Positions 46,442-58,214 of a stretch of DNA of 64,000 nt are shown one piece after another; position 1 is the stretch's first letter, and each line of letters starts with the position of its first letter. The notes beneath the pieces are model-generated. The model worked only from the letters and a program-made list of their open reading frames with translations, was not told the origin of the DNA and did no database searches. The stretch lies in NCBI GenBank assembly GCA_025331445.1, contig JAIWNE010000069.1:105905-169904 (forward strand), written 5' to 3'. The stretch comes from Blakeslea trispora (Eukaryota; Mucoromycota; Mucoromycetes; Mucorales; Choanephoraceae). The position numbers and the translations under genes are program-made.

Positions 46442-49152
46442 TTTTTCTTGACACTGAATGAAAAAAGAGGAGAAAGAAAGGAAGAGAAAGACATGAAAGC
46501 AATCAGACAAAGGCGGGATTTAATAGCCTGTGACTAATTTTTCTATTAAAAGATGAAAAAAAAAATGAATACAAGCGTCAAAGCTTGATTTGCTCTTTGA
46601 CATCTTCAAGTAAACAAGCTTTGTAGCTGCCTTCAAATTTTTCTCACGCTGGACATACAGTTGTTGGTGTTTGTGATACGGGCCCACCCATTCATCCATT
46701 TATCTATTCATGTGGTTTGGATACAATGAAGTTTCACGTTTAGAGACAAAAAAAAATTTTTTTTCTTCATCTCGCTCTCCCTTTCTTTTGCCTCATTTCT
46801 AGAGAAAATTGTGCAATAGAAAAAGCAAATTATACGCATACTATTCTACGCCTTTACAGTCTTTAGAAACAAAAGTGCGCCTAGCTTCTACTTTGTCCAA
46901 TTTTTCTTGACTATCTCTTCTTCTTATATACTCAATCTTCTATTTTCCTCGCAATGGCATCTAAAGGACTTTAAATAAAATTCGGGTTTATTCCCTTTAA
47001 GATTGTGCCTAGAAATTTTTTTTTTTAACTTGCGCTTGTAAAGATCCAGATCTTGAAAAATTCTCTATTCAAACATATTTGCAACTTTGAGTCAGGTTTC
47101 TGACAAGATTTACGAGCATTTTTTCAAAGACTCCTTTTGATTGTTTGAAATGACTGATTCTGAAGCAAGCCAAAACAGAAAATCAATCTGCCAACTTTGC
47201 CTTTTCTGTACGCGACAATTAAATAGCTATACAATAGGGATGTTTATTGGCCTCACGAATAGAAAACAATGTTAATACTAACAAGTCTAAAGTACGAAAA
47301 AAAAAGCAAATACGAGAGAACAAAGAAAGAAGTGGGTCACCAGTAATTAAGGCTATAATTGGCCAGCTTAAGAAGCCAAGCGGCAGAAAGGACTGATTCA
47401 TGGATAGCTTGTTGCCAAACATGACACTCTCACTTCTTGTATCTGAAATGATTTTGAGTCCGAAAACGCCAACATCAACATTAATTAATCAACTTTGATG
47501 AACTAAAGAGACGCGCATCAAATCACCTTTTTCTTAATTCCTAGCCCTCACAAAATTTCCAATCTCAATCCCATTGAGCAGCCCAAGTCAACTGTCGAAG
47601 AAACTTGAGATACTTGAATTCCCTGAAGGGTTAGCCAACATTTTGAAAAGCCGCTTCCAAACATTGTTAATGCTTATGAGGGTCTAATTAAATATAGTGG
47701 TTTTTTTTTGTTCTTTTCTCTTCATCGAACCTTTTCTAACAAAAGCTATTACGGAGACAGTCATATTTCATAAGCTAGTCTTGAGCTTAAAAAGAAAAGC
47801 AAAGAGAATGTACGCTGGGAAAGCGGATAACAACAACTAGAGATATTTATAAAAGCTAGCATCCCAAACTTTTACCATAAATGACTATTGCTCTCGAAGA
47901 AATAAGCATCTAATAGGTAAATTAGTATCGCTTGATAGTCTTTGCTTTTCGTCTAACATCATCTAACATCAAAGTACTTGAATTGCTGTGCTTTCATTTT
48001 CTGAAGAGTAACAATCATTCATGGTAAAAGTTCGGGATGCTAACTTTTAGAATATATTAGGATAAATGTTAATTAAGCGAATTTAGAAGCGAAGAGTCAC
48101 ATCATTGCCAATGAGATAGAAGGAATTCAACATTTTATAGACAAAACTGACCTATGTTTCATTGCTTGTTATACATCATTATCAAAAGTACAATCCCAAT
48201 GCTTCGAGCAAAGGCTTATTTCAAACCCGAGTGTTATCAGCTAATCAAAACTATATTTATTTTTGTCAACTTGCAATATGTATTCTTTAGATGTTCGCCT
48301 TGGTCTCTCTGAGCTTTTATGAGTTACGCTTTATTTCAAACTCACCTCCCTCCTCTACTTGTTGTTCCTCTTCTTTCTTCAATTTTGCTGTACCCATTTA
48401 TTTTCAGGGACCTGTATTTTTAGACGGAATGACAATATATGATTTATTTTCTATTTAAATACAATCTCATTTGCGTTTGTATACATAGTTTCTGAGCCTC
48501 TTCAATACCATTGTCCTCTGGTTATCATTTCCTACTCTGACTAAACAAATATTGTCCAACTATCCATACTTTGAACTTTTCTTTTTTCCTTTGCTGTTCT
48601 ATTATAATTTTGTCTTTTGATCAGTTCCAAACAATTGGATTATAAGTCCATTTGGTGTTAAGCAAAAAAAAAAAAAGCATAAAAACAATGCAACCAATCA
48701 AAAAAGGAAAGGGAAACATCGGTGCTCAGTTTCCCAAAAAGCAAAATCAGGTCCGAAACACATTTTGTTCAGACCTAAAGGGAATATGTCAGTACTCAGT
48801 TTGTACCTATTAAATAATCGTTGTTTTTTACACAATGCTATGTAAATACAAGCCGGAATAGTATACTACTTTTTTTTTACCATTCGACTTAAAAGAGAGG
48901 CTCTTTTCTATCTCAAGTTTTTCTTGCTTTCATAAATGTAACAACAAGTTTGATGCAGACGGTAAATTAAATAATACGCGTTACACCAGCCTAAAATTTA
49001 ACTATTTGTTTCCCTAGTATTGTCTTTCCTCTCTTTCTTCCTTTCTTTCATTTTCTTAAGCTACATTTCGCACACTTCCTCTCCTTTATTTGGGTCACCC
49101 TTCTCCTTCCTTTTTTTTTTCTTTAATATTTACTATAGTCCACTCCCTTCTA
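46442..49152. other. Intergenic region of about 2.7 kb
   Basis: No supported gene. It is the shared upstream side of the threonine aldolase and secreted-protein genes. Runs of A or T recur; the minus frame at 47219-47422 shows no motifs. Confidence 0.6.
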
Positions 49153-49902
49153 ATGTTGTATTCAAGCATATATTTATTACTTGCGTCTTACTTGGTAACG
49201 CTATTTACAGCCCTAGCTAAGCCTATGCAACAACAAGAAGTATTCCAATCTCTCTCAAACACAACTACCTCTCTCCCACAAGTCAACATCACAAAGAATA
49301 TGGATGATTTAGAGGCCTATTATAGTTCGATAGTGAAGAACGTGACTGAATCAACAATCAATGAGATCATGGAGTCTGTATCAGAGACCTTTGAGACTAT
49401 TCATCAACTTCAGCTTTCAGGACGAGGTATCGTAAGAAAAAAAAGAGAAAAGGAGAAAATCGAGCTGTAATGACTAACATTTCTGTATTATAAAAAAGAC
49501 AATTGTCGAACTTCTGCAGACTATTTCAAGCAAACACTGAAAAAACAATTATCGCATTCCAAGAAGGAACTGCTTGCTGCTGTCCGCCCTTCTCTTGAAC
49601 AAGTTCAGAACAAGAGCCTGAGTAAAGAGGAGATCAACCAATACATGAGCCACCAACTAGGTACAATCGTTTTGAATCCTGTAGAAACAGCACATCGCAT
49701 CATTACTCAAGTCTACATTCATAACAACAGCCAAGACATCAAGAGCACTGTCTGGAAAATCTTTAGAATGCTAATGGACAAGCAATGGACAGAAACACTA
49801 CAACACGAAGCTAATGAGTCGTCCGCTTTACAGGCTTGGTTGCGCTCATGGCTATCAGACATTGAAGTTGTTATAAAAGAGAAACTCGATCACAGACTCT
49901 AA
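49153..49902 (+). CDS. Predicted secreted protein of unknown function
   Basis: Exon 1, 49153-49426, begins MLYSSIYLLLASYLVTLFTA followed by LAKP, a good signal peptide. The mature part is polar with N-glycosylation sequons (NTT, NIT, NVT) and helical segments (INEIMESVSETFETIHQLQL). Exon 2 ends 49902 and contains YFKQTLKKQLSHSKKELLAA, EEINQYMSHQLGTIVLNP and LQAWLRSWLSDIEVVIKEKL. Two acceptors keep the frame: AAAAAAG before 49499 (225 aa) and CTGCAG before 49520 (218 aa). A good branch point, TGACTAAC, at about 49471-49478 favours the first. No family recognised; the Atg10 gene starts 166 bp downstream on the same strand. Confidence 0.6.
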
Positions 49903-50068
49903 GATTATCTACCTGCTTTGTCTGATAGTGTCCTCTTAAACTGTACTAAGGCAGCCTGTTGAAATCAAAGTCATTTTCTTCCCTAATAATTAAACATTTA
50001 ATCCCTCTCAATAACCGTTTGCTATTTTATTTTCTTCTCTTCCTTTTCTGTCTTGTATACAGCTAAGC

Positions 50069-50726
50069 ATGGCTCTTTCCACGCCTGCTGAATTTGAAGA
50101 AAGTTTATTGTCATTTTATGATGATGTGAATGCCTGTGCACTTGAACCAATCAAATGGTCCTGGGAAACTGCATTTTTTATGGTAAGAACTGTTTGTGTT
50201 TTTTATTCAGCAGGCATTGTCAACACACTACTATTATTTTTTCTTTCCTTCTTTTTCTGGCCAGTCAAAGCAGTCCTATCTAAAGAGGACTAGTTTCCTT
50301 ATACTAGAGACGAGATTGGGCGATGGTGAGTCTGGTGACATGGGAAAAGAAGACGAAGATCCAGCATGTGTCTACTCCTCATCATACCAACAAACTGTTC
50401 AACTTGAGCATCATGTTGTATACTCAGCTTCTTACCGAGCACCTGTGCTCTACTTTAGAGCCTTTTATTTAGATGGAACACCTCTGACTCAACAGGAGAT
50501 ATATCAATTCATTATTCCTAAATCGCAACAAGACATTGTCCTATCGCAATCAGACCATCCTCTTTTAGGTACACCCTATTGGTACATTCATCCATGCCAC
50601 ACGCGTAATGCCATGGAAACCATACAGTTCCGAAAACAAGATTATATCAAGATGTGGTTATCCATCTTTGGGCCACTTGTTCAATGCAAGCTCTCGCTTG
50701 CTTTGTTTTTCTCTTCAAATAAATAA
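50069..50726 (+). CDS. ATG10: Autophagy E2-like conjugating enzyme Atg10
   Basis: Exons 50069-50182 and 50265-50726 give 191 aa, in the normal Atg10 range. The start MALSTPAEFEESLLSFYDDV leads into a helix, then KRTSFLILETRLG and an acidic insert. The core reads QQTVQLEHHVVYSASYRAPV, LYFRAFYLDGTPLTQQEIYQ and LSQSDHPLLGTPYWYIHPCH-T; the Cys in HPCHT is the expected catalytic residue that carries Atg12 before transfer to Atg5. The C-terminal YIKMWLSIFGPLV matches the conserved end of the family. The first exon may have a leader, as AGCTAAGC before the ATG resembles a possible acceptor. Confidence 0.88.
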
Positions 50727-50848
50727 AAAGAGGAGGACAAAAAGTGACATCTGTTTTTACAATCCCGACCCAAAAAAAAAAATAAGAGGTCAACTTTTAA
50801 AGGTGTAAACGCGAAGAGCATCTTACACATAATATAATATAGTACGCA

Positions 50849-51480
50849 ATGTCTCGATCTCCCGAAAGAATGAACGTAGACGATGGTAAATAAATATAAA
50901 GGGAAAACACAAGTTGGGAACATTCCCTTTTTAAGACATTAAAACCGTCAACTGTAGATGTTAGAATCAGAGGAAGAGGCTTTACAAGTGGCGAGAGTAG
51001 ACGTGGCATGCACGATGAGCTAGAGCCTGTTCGCTGTAAGTGCGACATGATGACCCAATTCAACTTGATTAACGTGATCTGCCTATAAGCTATTGAAGGA
51101 TGGATTGTGATTGTACGTGGACTTCATGAAGAAACTGAAGAAGAAGCTTTGGCCGAACGATTTATGGAATATGGTACTATCAAGAACATTCATTTGAACT
51201 TGGATAGACGCACCGGTTATGTGAAGGTAACGGCTGAAATATGCATGTTTCTTTCTTCTGCTCTGTAGCTTATGCTTCTGTCATTTACTAGGGCTATGCA
51301 TTGATTGAATACGAAGCACGTAAAGAAGCAGAAGCAGCTATTACGGAAGGCAACGACTCAAAGTTCCTTGGAGAGACAATCAAAGTAGACTATGCATTCA
51401 TTAAGGGTGCCTCACAGAGTGATGATCGTGATAGACGTGATCGTAGACGTGATAGAAGTGCTAGTCCTGGTAGAGATTAA
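50849..51480 (+). CDS. Y14: RNA-binding protein Y14 (RBM8A), exon-junction-complex core
   Basis: Four exons, 50849-50885, 50958-51035, 51090-51226 and 51292-51480, give 146 aa; each is too short to stand out unspliced. The N-terminus [20 protein letters not shown] leads to [20 protein letters not shown], an RRM whose RNP2-like strand is WIVIVRGL, then [39 protein letters not shown] (RNP1-like), [15 protein letters not shown] and an Arg/Asp/Ser tail. The [21 protein letters not shown] string is nearly unique to Y14, which pairs with Mago on spliced mRNA. Introns are 72, 54 and 65 nt. It starts 122 bp after Atg10 on the same strand. Confidence 0.93.
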
Positions 51481-53264
51481 ATGAACCAGCTTCTTTTTTA
51501 TTGTTATTACTATTGTCACACTTTTCAAAAAAAAAAATGAAACAAGTTTGGTTTAAAAAGAGAAAAGGAAATGGATCAAAATAAGAAAAGTCAGTTTGCT
51601 ACAACATGTGCAAAGTGAATGAGATGCAGATTTCAACTGATAGTTGTATTTAATGGCTTGTTATTTATACTCATTCCAATAAGCTTGTTGATGATTTGGT
51701 AGTGATAGCAAGGTAATGAAGACATTTGATTTTGCTTTTTTTTTTTTTGCTATGAGAGCATAGCTTGCTATTATACCTTGCTATGATGGCATAGGTATTA
51801 AAGCATAGTGTCATTCTAGTGTTGATGTACTATATGCATCATAAACCACTCATAAGAAACCTGCGTTTGATCGATCTGTTTCTTTCTTTTTTTTTAGCTG
51901 AATCTCTTGTACAATATACGTATATAGATTATGAAATGCTTTGAAAATAGTTTGGTAGTGTAAGAGAATTACTTTCATTGGCTTCTTTCTCATTTCTACT
52001 CCTCTGCTGCTCTGAAAGCAGACAAAGATTATTCCTTTTTGACTCTGATTGCTATCAGTTGTTTGTTGAACTAAATCTTCTGTTTCGGCTATACTTCTTG
52101 CTTCCCCATCTTATGGCTACTCTTGTCATAGTATGCTCTTTCTTCCTTTGCTGAGGTTCATACAAGAGTGCAACATTTCTTGTGTTTTACAAGCATTGTA
52201 TTACTCGTATGATGTCTGCTATCAGTCAGTTGTTTTCTCTCTTGCTATTCATTGTATTCTGTTACACGAAATAGGCAACCAGATCAAAGTGTCTCATGAG
52301 AACTATGCTCATTACTCCCTCTTTCTCTTCAGAAATGATGAATGACTTTCAAATAAAGTGCATCTAGATCTTTGCCGTGATAAGCCAAATTCATTATTAG
52401 ATGCTACGAACATCTTCAAAAAAAAAAAGACAGGCACCTTTGTATGCTTGTTTGCCATATCAAATAAAGAGAATGAGGAGCGTGATCAAGAAGATATAGG
52501 TGCTTCTAATGCATTTATTGCCATCTTGTTTAATATATTACATCTAACTTCTTTTGTTTTACTTTTACTAGAGGCTTTGGCGTCTATGCAAATTTCTTTT
52601 TTTTACACCGAATTACTAGATAACTGTGTTTCTGATAAATTACTTTGATGACACTTGATGATTCATAATCTTTCTTCTTTCAGTAAAATAGTCCAAATAT
52701 GAGAAACTGCTTAAAATCACTTTGTCAGCATGAGAGTAGTTTATCAGACTATATGCTCGTGATTCTTTTCACATGAAATTCTCTTTTTAACACTGTTGCT
52801 GCGTATGACAGATAGCGTAGCTCTGATCTATAGCGTCAGCTTGTCAAAAAGAAAATGGAACTAAACACCTTCCTCAATATAGTACGTCTCCTTTTCTTTC
52901 AAACTTTCTTCTTCTCTTCTTATCGAGTATGCATAAGAAAAGCCGAAATGGTCGTGAGATGAACTTGTACTTTTTTGCTTTCTTTGCTCTCATTTTGCAT
53001 ACAGATAATGACACTGTCTGCATGAACAATTGATAAATCAATCAATCGATATTTCGAGTAGATCAAAAAAGATCTATAAATATCGGGATAATCAGTTCAA
53101 AGATCCCTTCTTTTTTCCTTTTTCGCCTTCTTATTTAGAGAACAAGCCATTTGTTATGTCACAAAAAAGAAATTCGAGCAAGTTGAACACCTTTGCTAGA
53201 ATAATAATAATAAGAAAGATAAATGTCGTAACTTGTTTTCTGGTCTCTAGGCTCTTTCCTTGAA
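51481..53264. other. Intergenic region of about 1.8 kb
   Basis: No supported gene. Frames at 52133-52345 and 52358-52648 are hydrophobic and AT-driven. A possible untranslated leader intron of the homeobox gene may end at TCTCTAG (about 53250). Confidence 0.5.
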
Positions 53265-54164
53265 ATGTCGACCTCAGACTTATCAAGTACTGAGCAAGCA
53301 TACATTCAAAACCCCTCTGAAAGCTCAGAATATGATTTGTCCTCATCGTCAGACGAATGTACTGTTCCAATTCGTACACGGCAGCGATTCAAGCCTAATG
53401 AGATTAGTATTCTGGAACAACAATATCAAATCTGTTCAAAGCCTTCTAGCGAGACGAAAATCAAATTAGCTCAAAAGCTCAATACTGAATTATGCCGGAT
53501 TCAAGTTTGGTTTCAAAACAGAAGAGCCAAGGCCAAGAAATCAACAAAGCCAGACGCATACAATGTGCAACAGGATGATAACGACGAAGATAACACTAGT
53601 GAAGGTGTGCTTTCACCTTCAGCTAATGAGAAGCAATCAAGCTCAGATGATAGCAGTAGGGCAAGCTCACAGCAACAGCAACAAAAGCAATTGTATCAAT
53701 CGCAGCATGGCTACTTCGATAGTCAAACTCCAAATTACCCTTTCCTGAATGAAAGCAGCTCATCTGGACCAAGCACTACACAAAATAAGCGCTACAAATC
53801 AAGTCATGAAAACATCTGTAAGTTTGCTTGCAATTAGCTCGTTCTATAGCCTCTTGAAACTAACTCGGGTGACAAAGCCATAGGTCTAACACAGCAGCAT
53901 TTACATGAGAATATGCAGATGCCGTATATACCATATCATCTTACTCTGCATACCATCAGTCCCTCGCAGACAAGATCATTGGCTCATGAAGAGCATCCAG
54001 CCACTCATCCTTACACTCAATTATCTTCCAATGAAGACCATGTATATCAACCTTCAGAAGCATTTAAAGTAATTGGAATTTTTCTCTCTCTCTATGAAGA
54101 TATAAACTAACAAAATTCTATATAGACAAAGGTGAATGACAGCATGAATTGTCCATTCTATTAA
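53265..54164 (+). CDS. Homeodomain transcription factor
   Basis: Exons 53265-53817, 53884-54068 and 54126-54164 give 258 aa. After a Ser-rich N-terminus, residues about 35-95 form a homeobox: RTRQRFKPNEISILEQQYQI for helix 1, KIKLAQKLNTELCRIQVWFQ and NRRAKAKK for helix 3 with the invariant WFQNRRAK. The rest is Ser/Gln-rich with two poly-Gln runs, then His/Pro-rich segments in exon 2, as in activation regions. Exon 3 encodes only TKVNDSMNCPFY; without the second splice the protein would instead end VIGIFLSLYEDIN, so intron retention gives an alternative tail. Target genes unknown. Confidence 0.85.
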
Positions 54165-54587
54165 GCTGGCAAAAAAAAACAGTCGCCGATTTATTGTTAA
54201 ATCGGTTTTAAGGGCTTAAGTAATTGCAAATGGATTATTACTAGGTTCCTATGTACAATATGCTCTGCTCTCACCTTTTTTTTTTTCGTATCTTATATAT
54301 TTCAAACTAAAAAATTGCTTACAAAAGGAAATAAAATTTTTAGCTTTAAAATCATGACCTATAAAGCATTTTGCCCTTTTTTAGTCATCAGCCTATAAGA
54401 GTACTTTTCTTTGAAAAGAAACCAATTAATGTGAGTCAGATTGTACACCATCGACCTATGTTCAATCTCCGCTATTACTTCTTTAAGGTTTCCACCTTTC
54501 AAGCAAGTCTTTATTGTAGTCTCTTTCTCTCTCTTTTTTTGCCCTTCTTTGTTCTTATTTTACTTTACTTGAGAGCACCTCTACAAT
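54165..54587. other. Intergenic, TRP1 promoter
   Basis: 423 bp with an A/T-rich core, a Gcn4-type site at 54432-54438 and a long CT-rich tract (about 54519-54560) ending close to the TRP1 ATG. Confidence 0.6.
54432..54438 (+). promoter_or_regulatory. Gcn4/CPC1-type site (TGAGTCA) upstream of TRP1
   Basis: A perfect TGAGTCA about 150 bp before the TRP1 ATG, the consensus for the bZIP activator of general amino-acid control. Similar heptamers occur by chance elsewhere in the window, so function is inferred from position. Confidence 0.5.
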
Positions 54588-56891
54588 ATGACAACTCTTC
54601 TTATCGACAACTACGATAGTTTCACTTACAATGTCTATCAATACCTCTGCTCTCAAGGTGCTGATGTCGTTGTGTACCGTAATGACAAGATCACTATTGA
54701 GGAGATCGAAAAATTGGCACCTCGTAACATTGTCATTTCACCTGGTCCTGGTCATCCTGCTCATGATGCAGGCATCTCCCGTGCCGCCATTGAAGCATTC
54801 GCCGGCAAGATCCCTATCTTAGGTATCTGTATGGGTTTGCAATGTATGTTTGAAGTCTATGGTGGCACCGTGTCTTATGCAGGCGATATCATGCATGGTA
54901 AAGCATCTAGCATTAAACATGACAGTCGTGGTGTATTTAAAGGTGTCCCTCAAAACAACATGGTTACCCGTTATCACTCATTGGCCGGTATGCCTTCTAC
55001 TATTCCTGATTCACTTGAAGTTACTGCTACAACAGACGATGGTGTTATCATGGGCGTCCGTCATAAAGAGTACACTGTAGAAGGTGTACAGTTTCATCCC
55101 GAGAGTATTTTGTGCGAAAATGGACATACAATGATCCTCAATTTCTTGAATTTACAAGGTGGTACCTGGGAAGAAAACCCTGGATCTGGTGTCTTGCCTA
55201 AAAAGCTGCGTGCATCACATCCTACTGAACCCACCACTCTTAACAGCAACACAGCCACTCCTGCTCAAGAAACCAACGCAGGTGCACCCTCCATCTTGAC
55301 TCGTATCTATGCTCAACGTGTAAAGGATGTTCAAGCTGCAAAGGAAATTCCCGGCCAAACAACAGAAGATTTGGAGAAACTCTTGAGCCTGCATGTTGCA
55401 CCTCCACTTCAAGATGTTGTATCTCGTCTTAGACACCAGACACCAGCACTTTTGGCTGAAGTCAAGCGTGCCTCTCCATCCAAAGGTAACATTGATGTCA
55501 CTGCTAACGCTGCCAAGCAAGCACTTGACTATGCTATGGCTGGTGCCAGTGTTGTATCTGTCTTGACAGAACCCAAATGGTTTAAGGGTACCATTCACGA
55601 TATGCGCCAAGTACGCGAGGCTATCACTCACTTGCCTAACCGCCCTTGTGTGTTGAGAAAGGATTTCATTGTAGACCGTTATCAAATTCTTGAAGGTCGT
55701 GTCTATGGTTGTGATACTGTCTTGTTGATTGTGGCTATGTTAAGTGATGAAGTTTTGCACGATCTATACAACTACTCTAAATCACTTGGGATGGAGCCTT
55801 TAGTCGAAGTCAACAATGCAGAAGAAATGGCTCGTGCTAATGCATTAGGCGCCAAGTTGATTGGTGTCAACAACAGAAATTTGCACAGCTTTGATGTAGA
55901 CATGGAAACAACCTCTCGCTTAGCAGAGATGGTACCTGAAGGTACTATCCTTTGTGCCCTATCAGGTATTACAGGTAGAGCAGATGTCGAAATGTATGTG
56001 AAGCAAGGTGTTCGTGGTGTGCTTGTGGGTGAAGCGTTGATGCGTGCTTGGAACTTAAAGGAGTTTGTGGCTGATCTCCTGGGTCAAGAAAAGAAGAACC
56101 CTGTTCCTGCCTCGAATGAGCCCAAGCGATCCCTTGTTAAAATATGTGGTATTTCCTCTGTGGAAGCTGCAAAGGAAGCTGCCATGTCAGGTGCTGATTT
56201 GATCGGCCTCATCTTTGCTGAACGATCAAAACGTACTGTCCCTGTAGAAACAGCAAAGGAGATTGTTCAAGCGATACGTGGATTGGACATTCAATCTGAG
56301 CAAAAGACACCAACACCAGCACAATCATTGGATTGGTTTCAAATTCATCGCCGATTGTTAGAGAATCGTACTAGAAAGCCATTAGTGGTTGGCGTGTTTG
56401 TGAATCAGTCTGTTGAATACATGGCCCAAGTGGCTTTAGATGTTGGCTTGGATCTGATCCAATTGCATGGTACAGAGTCGGTTGAGCTGGCTCGCTATTT
56501 ACCTGTGCCTGTCATCAAGGCTTTCCATATCGATAATGCTTCTTTCAAGACATCACAGATATCCAATATTACACAACCAGGTGCTCACCAATATGTCTTG
56601 TTGGATGCTAAGGTCTCCAGTCTGCCATCGGATCAACAAGGCGGTAAAGGCGTCAAGTTTGATTGGTCTATTGCTCGAGAAATCATTCAACATAAGCCCT
56701 TTAAATCCTCTGAACAACAAGATTTCCCTGTCATTATGGCGGGTGGATTAGATCCTACCAATGTATCCACTGCTATTTCACAAGTAAAGCCTTGGATTGT
56801 TGATGTTTCTTCTGGTGTAGAAACAGATGGTGTGAAGGATCTCTCTAAAATAAGAGCTTTTGTTGAAGCAGTCAAAAAGACTCATCATTAA
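54588..56891 (+). CDS. TRP1: Trifunctional tryptophan synthesis protein (GATase-IGPS-PRAI)
   Basis: An intronless 767-aa frame with three enzyme domains. Residues 1-195 form the glutamine amidotransferase subunit of anthranilate synthase ([19 protein letters not shown], nucleophile Cys81 in GICMGLQ, VQFHPES with the catalytic His/Glu). About 235-500 is indole-3-glycerol-phosphate synthase ([51 protein letters not shown]). About 520-765 is phosphoribosylanthranilate isomerase ([41 protein letters not shown]). This fungal order, trpG-C-F, serves steps 1, 3 and 4 of tryptophan synthesis. A TGAGTCA about 150 bp upstream fits general amino-acid control. Confidence 0.97.
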   Translation: MTTLLIDNYDSFTYNVYQYLCSQGADVVVYRNDKITIEEIEKLAPRNIVISPGPGHPAHDAGISRAAIEAFAGKIPILGICMGLQCMFEVYGGTVSYAGDIMHGKASSIKHDSRGVFKGVPQNNMVTRYHSLAGMPSTIPDSLEVTATTDDGVIMGVRHKEYTVEGVQFHPESILCENGHTMILNFLNLQGGTWEENPGSGVLPKKLRASHPTEPTTLNSNTATPAQETNAGAPSILTRIYAQRVKDVQAAKEIPGQTTEDLEKLLSLHVAPPLQDVVSRLRHQTPALLAEVKRASPSKGNIDVTANAAKQALDYAMAGASVVSVLTEPKWFKGTIHDMRQVREAITHLPNRPCVLRKDFIVDRYQILEGRVYGCDTVLLIVAMLSDEVLHDLYNYSKSLGMEPLVEVNNAEEMARANALGAKLIGVNNRNLHSFDVDMETTSRLAEMVPEGTILCALSGITGRADVEMYVKQGVRGVLVGEALMRAWNLKEFVADLLGQEKKNPVPASNEPKRSLVKICGISSVEAAKEAAMSGADLIGLIFAERSKRTVPVETAKEIVQAIRGLDIQSEQKTPTPAQSLDWFQIHRRLLENRTRKPLVVGVFVNQSVEYMAQVALDVGLDLIQLHGTESVELARYLPVPVIKAFHIDNASFKTSQISNITQPGAHQYVLLDAKVSSLPSDQQGGKGVKFDWSIAREIIQHKPFKSSEQQDFPVIMAGGLDPTNVSTAISQVKPWIVDVSSGVETDGVKDLSKIRAFVEAVKKTHH

Positions 56892-57353
56892 GATATAGTA
56901 ATAAAGCTTTTACTTTCTGATATTGCACATTGAGATTAACTATACATTGGAATTGACCAAGCAAGAACAAGAGAGAACATATCATAAGAAAAAAAAAAGA
57001 ACATTTTGTTATATAACCATAAAAAGGGTAAAATGAAATCCAAAGCTCTTCAGTTTGATACTGATAGCTTTGTTTCTTCTCGAATTAGAGACCTTTTCAT
57101 CGACCATAGTGGTACTCCATGTTATTCCTTAAACAGATGACTGTTATAACATACTTGTGATTTTGTTTGTATAGATTCAGAAACAGTTGAATGTGCACAT
57201 ATCGTTTTCATACATCTTTAACCATATGAAACCTATATAAAAGTTCATAAAAGAGAGAGAATGATAGAACGCTCAGTACCAAACAAATAATAATAATAAT
57301 AAAAAGCATTTTGCCAGAAACGAAACAAATGGCATGGTACATTTTTTCTTGGT
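56892..57353. other. Intergenic, convergent TRP1 and GRX5 3' ends
   Basis: 462 bp, AT-rich, with an AATAATAATAATAA run at about 57288-57302. No gene recognised. Confidence 0.55.
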
Positions 57354-58043
57354 TTATTTTTCTTCTTCAACTTCAGGAGGGATAATCTCGTTCTTGACTA
57401 ATAAATCTTCGAGGTCGCCAGATTGGTGCATGTTCAACAAAATATCGCAACCGCCGATGAATTCACCCTTAATGTAGACTTGAGGAATAGTGGGCCATTC
57501 TGAGTATTCTTTGATGGATTCTCTTAATTCAGCATCATCCAAAACGTTGTAAGCATTGACCTTGCTGTCAAAATCAACACCTTGAACTTGCATGATTTGA
57601 ACGGTGGCACGACTGAAACCACACTAGTAGAAAAAAAAAAAGATACTATTGAGCTCATTATCTATTAAACACGTACAACACAACTTACCATAGGAGCATC
57701 AGGAGTACCCTTCATAAACAAGACAACATCGTTGGACTTGATATCCTACAAGGGTCAAAGGAAAGTGTTGCCATTAATTTTTTTTATGCCATTGCAATTC
57801 CTATAGAAATATATACTTGCCTTGTCTAAGCGAGCTTTCATTTCAGTGGAGATCCAACGAGTGGACAAAGAAGCGAGAGGAGAGCGCAAGTTGACAGTGG
57901 GGCGCAAAAAGGTAGACTAGGCAAATAGTCCATTTTCCATTAGGACAACTCAATTCCATAGAACTATCATTCTCTCGCTATTCTCAATTTAAAGCCAAAA
58001 TGTTTGCACTTACAGTTTTGCTGACAGCACGAAGGAAACTCAT
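57354..58043 (-). CDS. GRX5: Mitochondrial monothiol glutaredoxin Grx5
   Basis: Exons 58043-58014, 57916-57821, 57745-57689 and 57623-57354 give 150 aa. The basic N-terminus ([31 protein letters not shown]) is a mitochondrial presequence. The glutaredoxin fold follows: [20 protein letters not shown] with active-site CGFS at about 62-65, split exactly between ATG and TGT by an intron; [20 protein letters not shown], the glutathione-binding TxPQVYI and GGCD. Grx5 handles transfer of Fe-S clusters in the mitochondrial matrix. The second intron (57820-57746) uses a GC donor, GCAAGT, and is the only option that keeps the frame. Confidence 0.93.
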
Positions 58044-58214
58044 GATTTTAGCTAAAGTATGAAAAGAAAGAAAGAAAGAAAGAAAAAATTGTAGACATGC
58101 TAAATTCAATACAGCCGGGCTGGGGAAATATTGGCCGATTTGGAAAACCAAATGGTGATTAGAAAATTACTTTGACACTAGCCAAAAAAAAATTGGCGAA
58201 ATGATAAAAAATGA

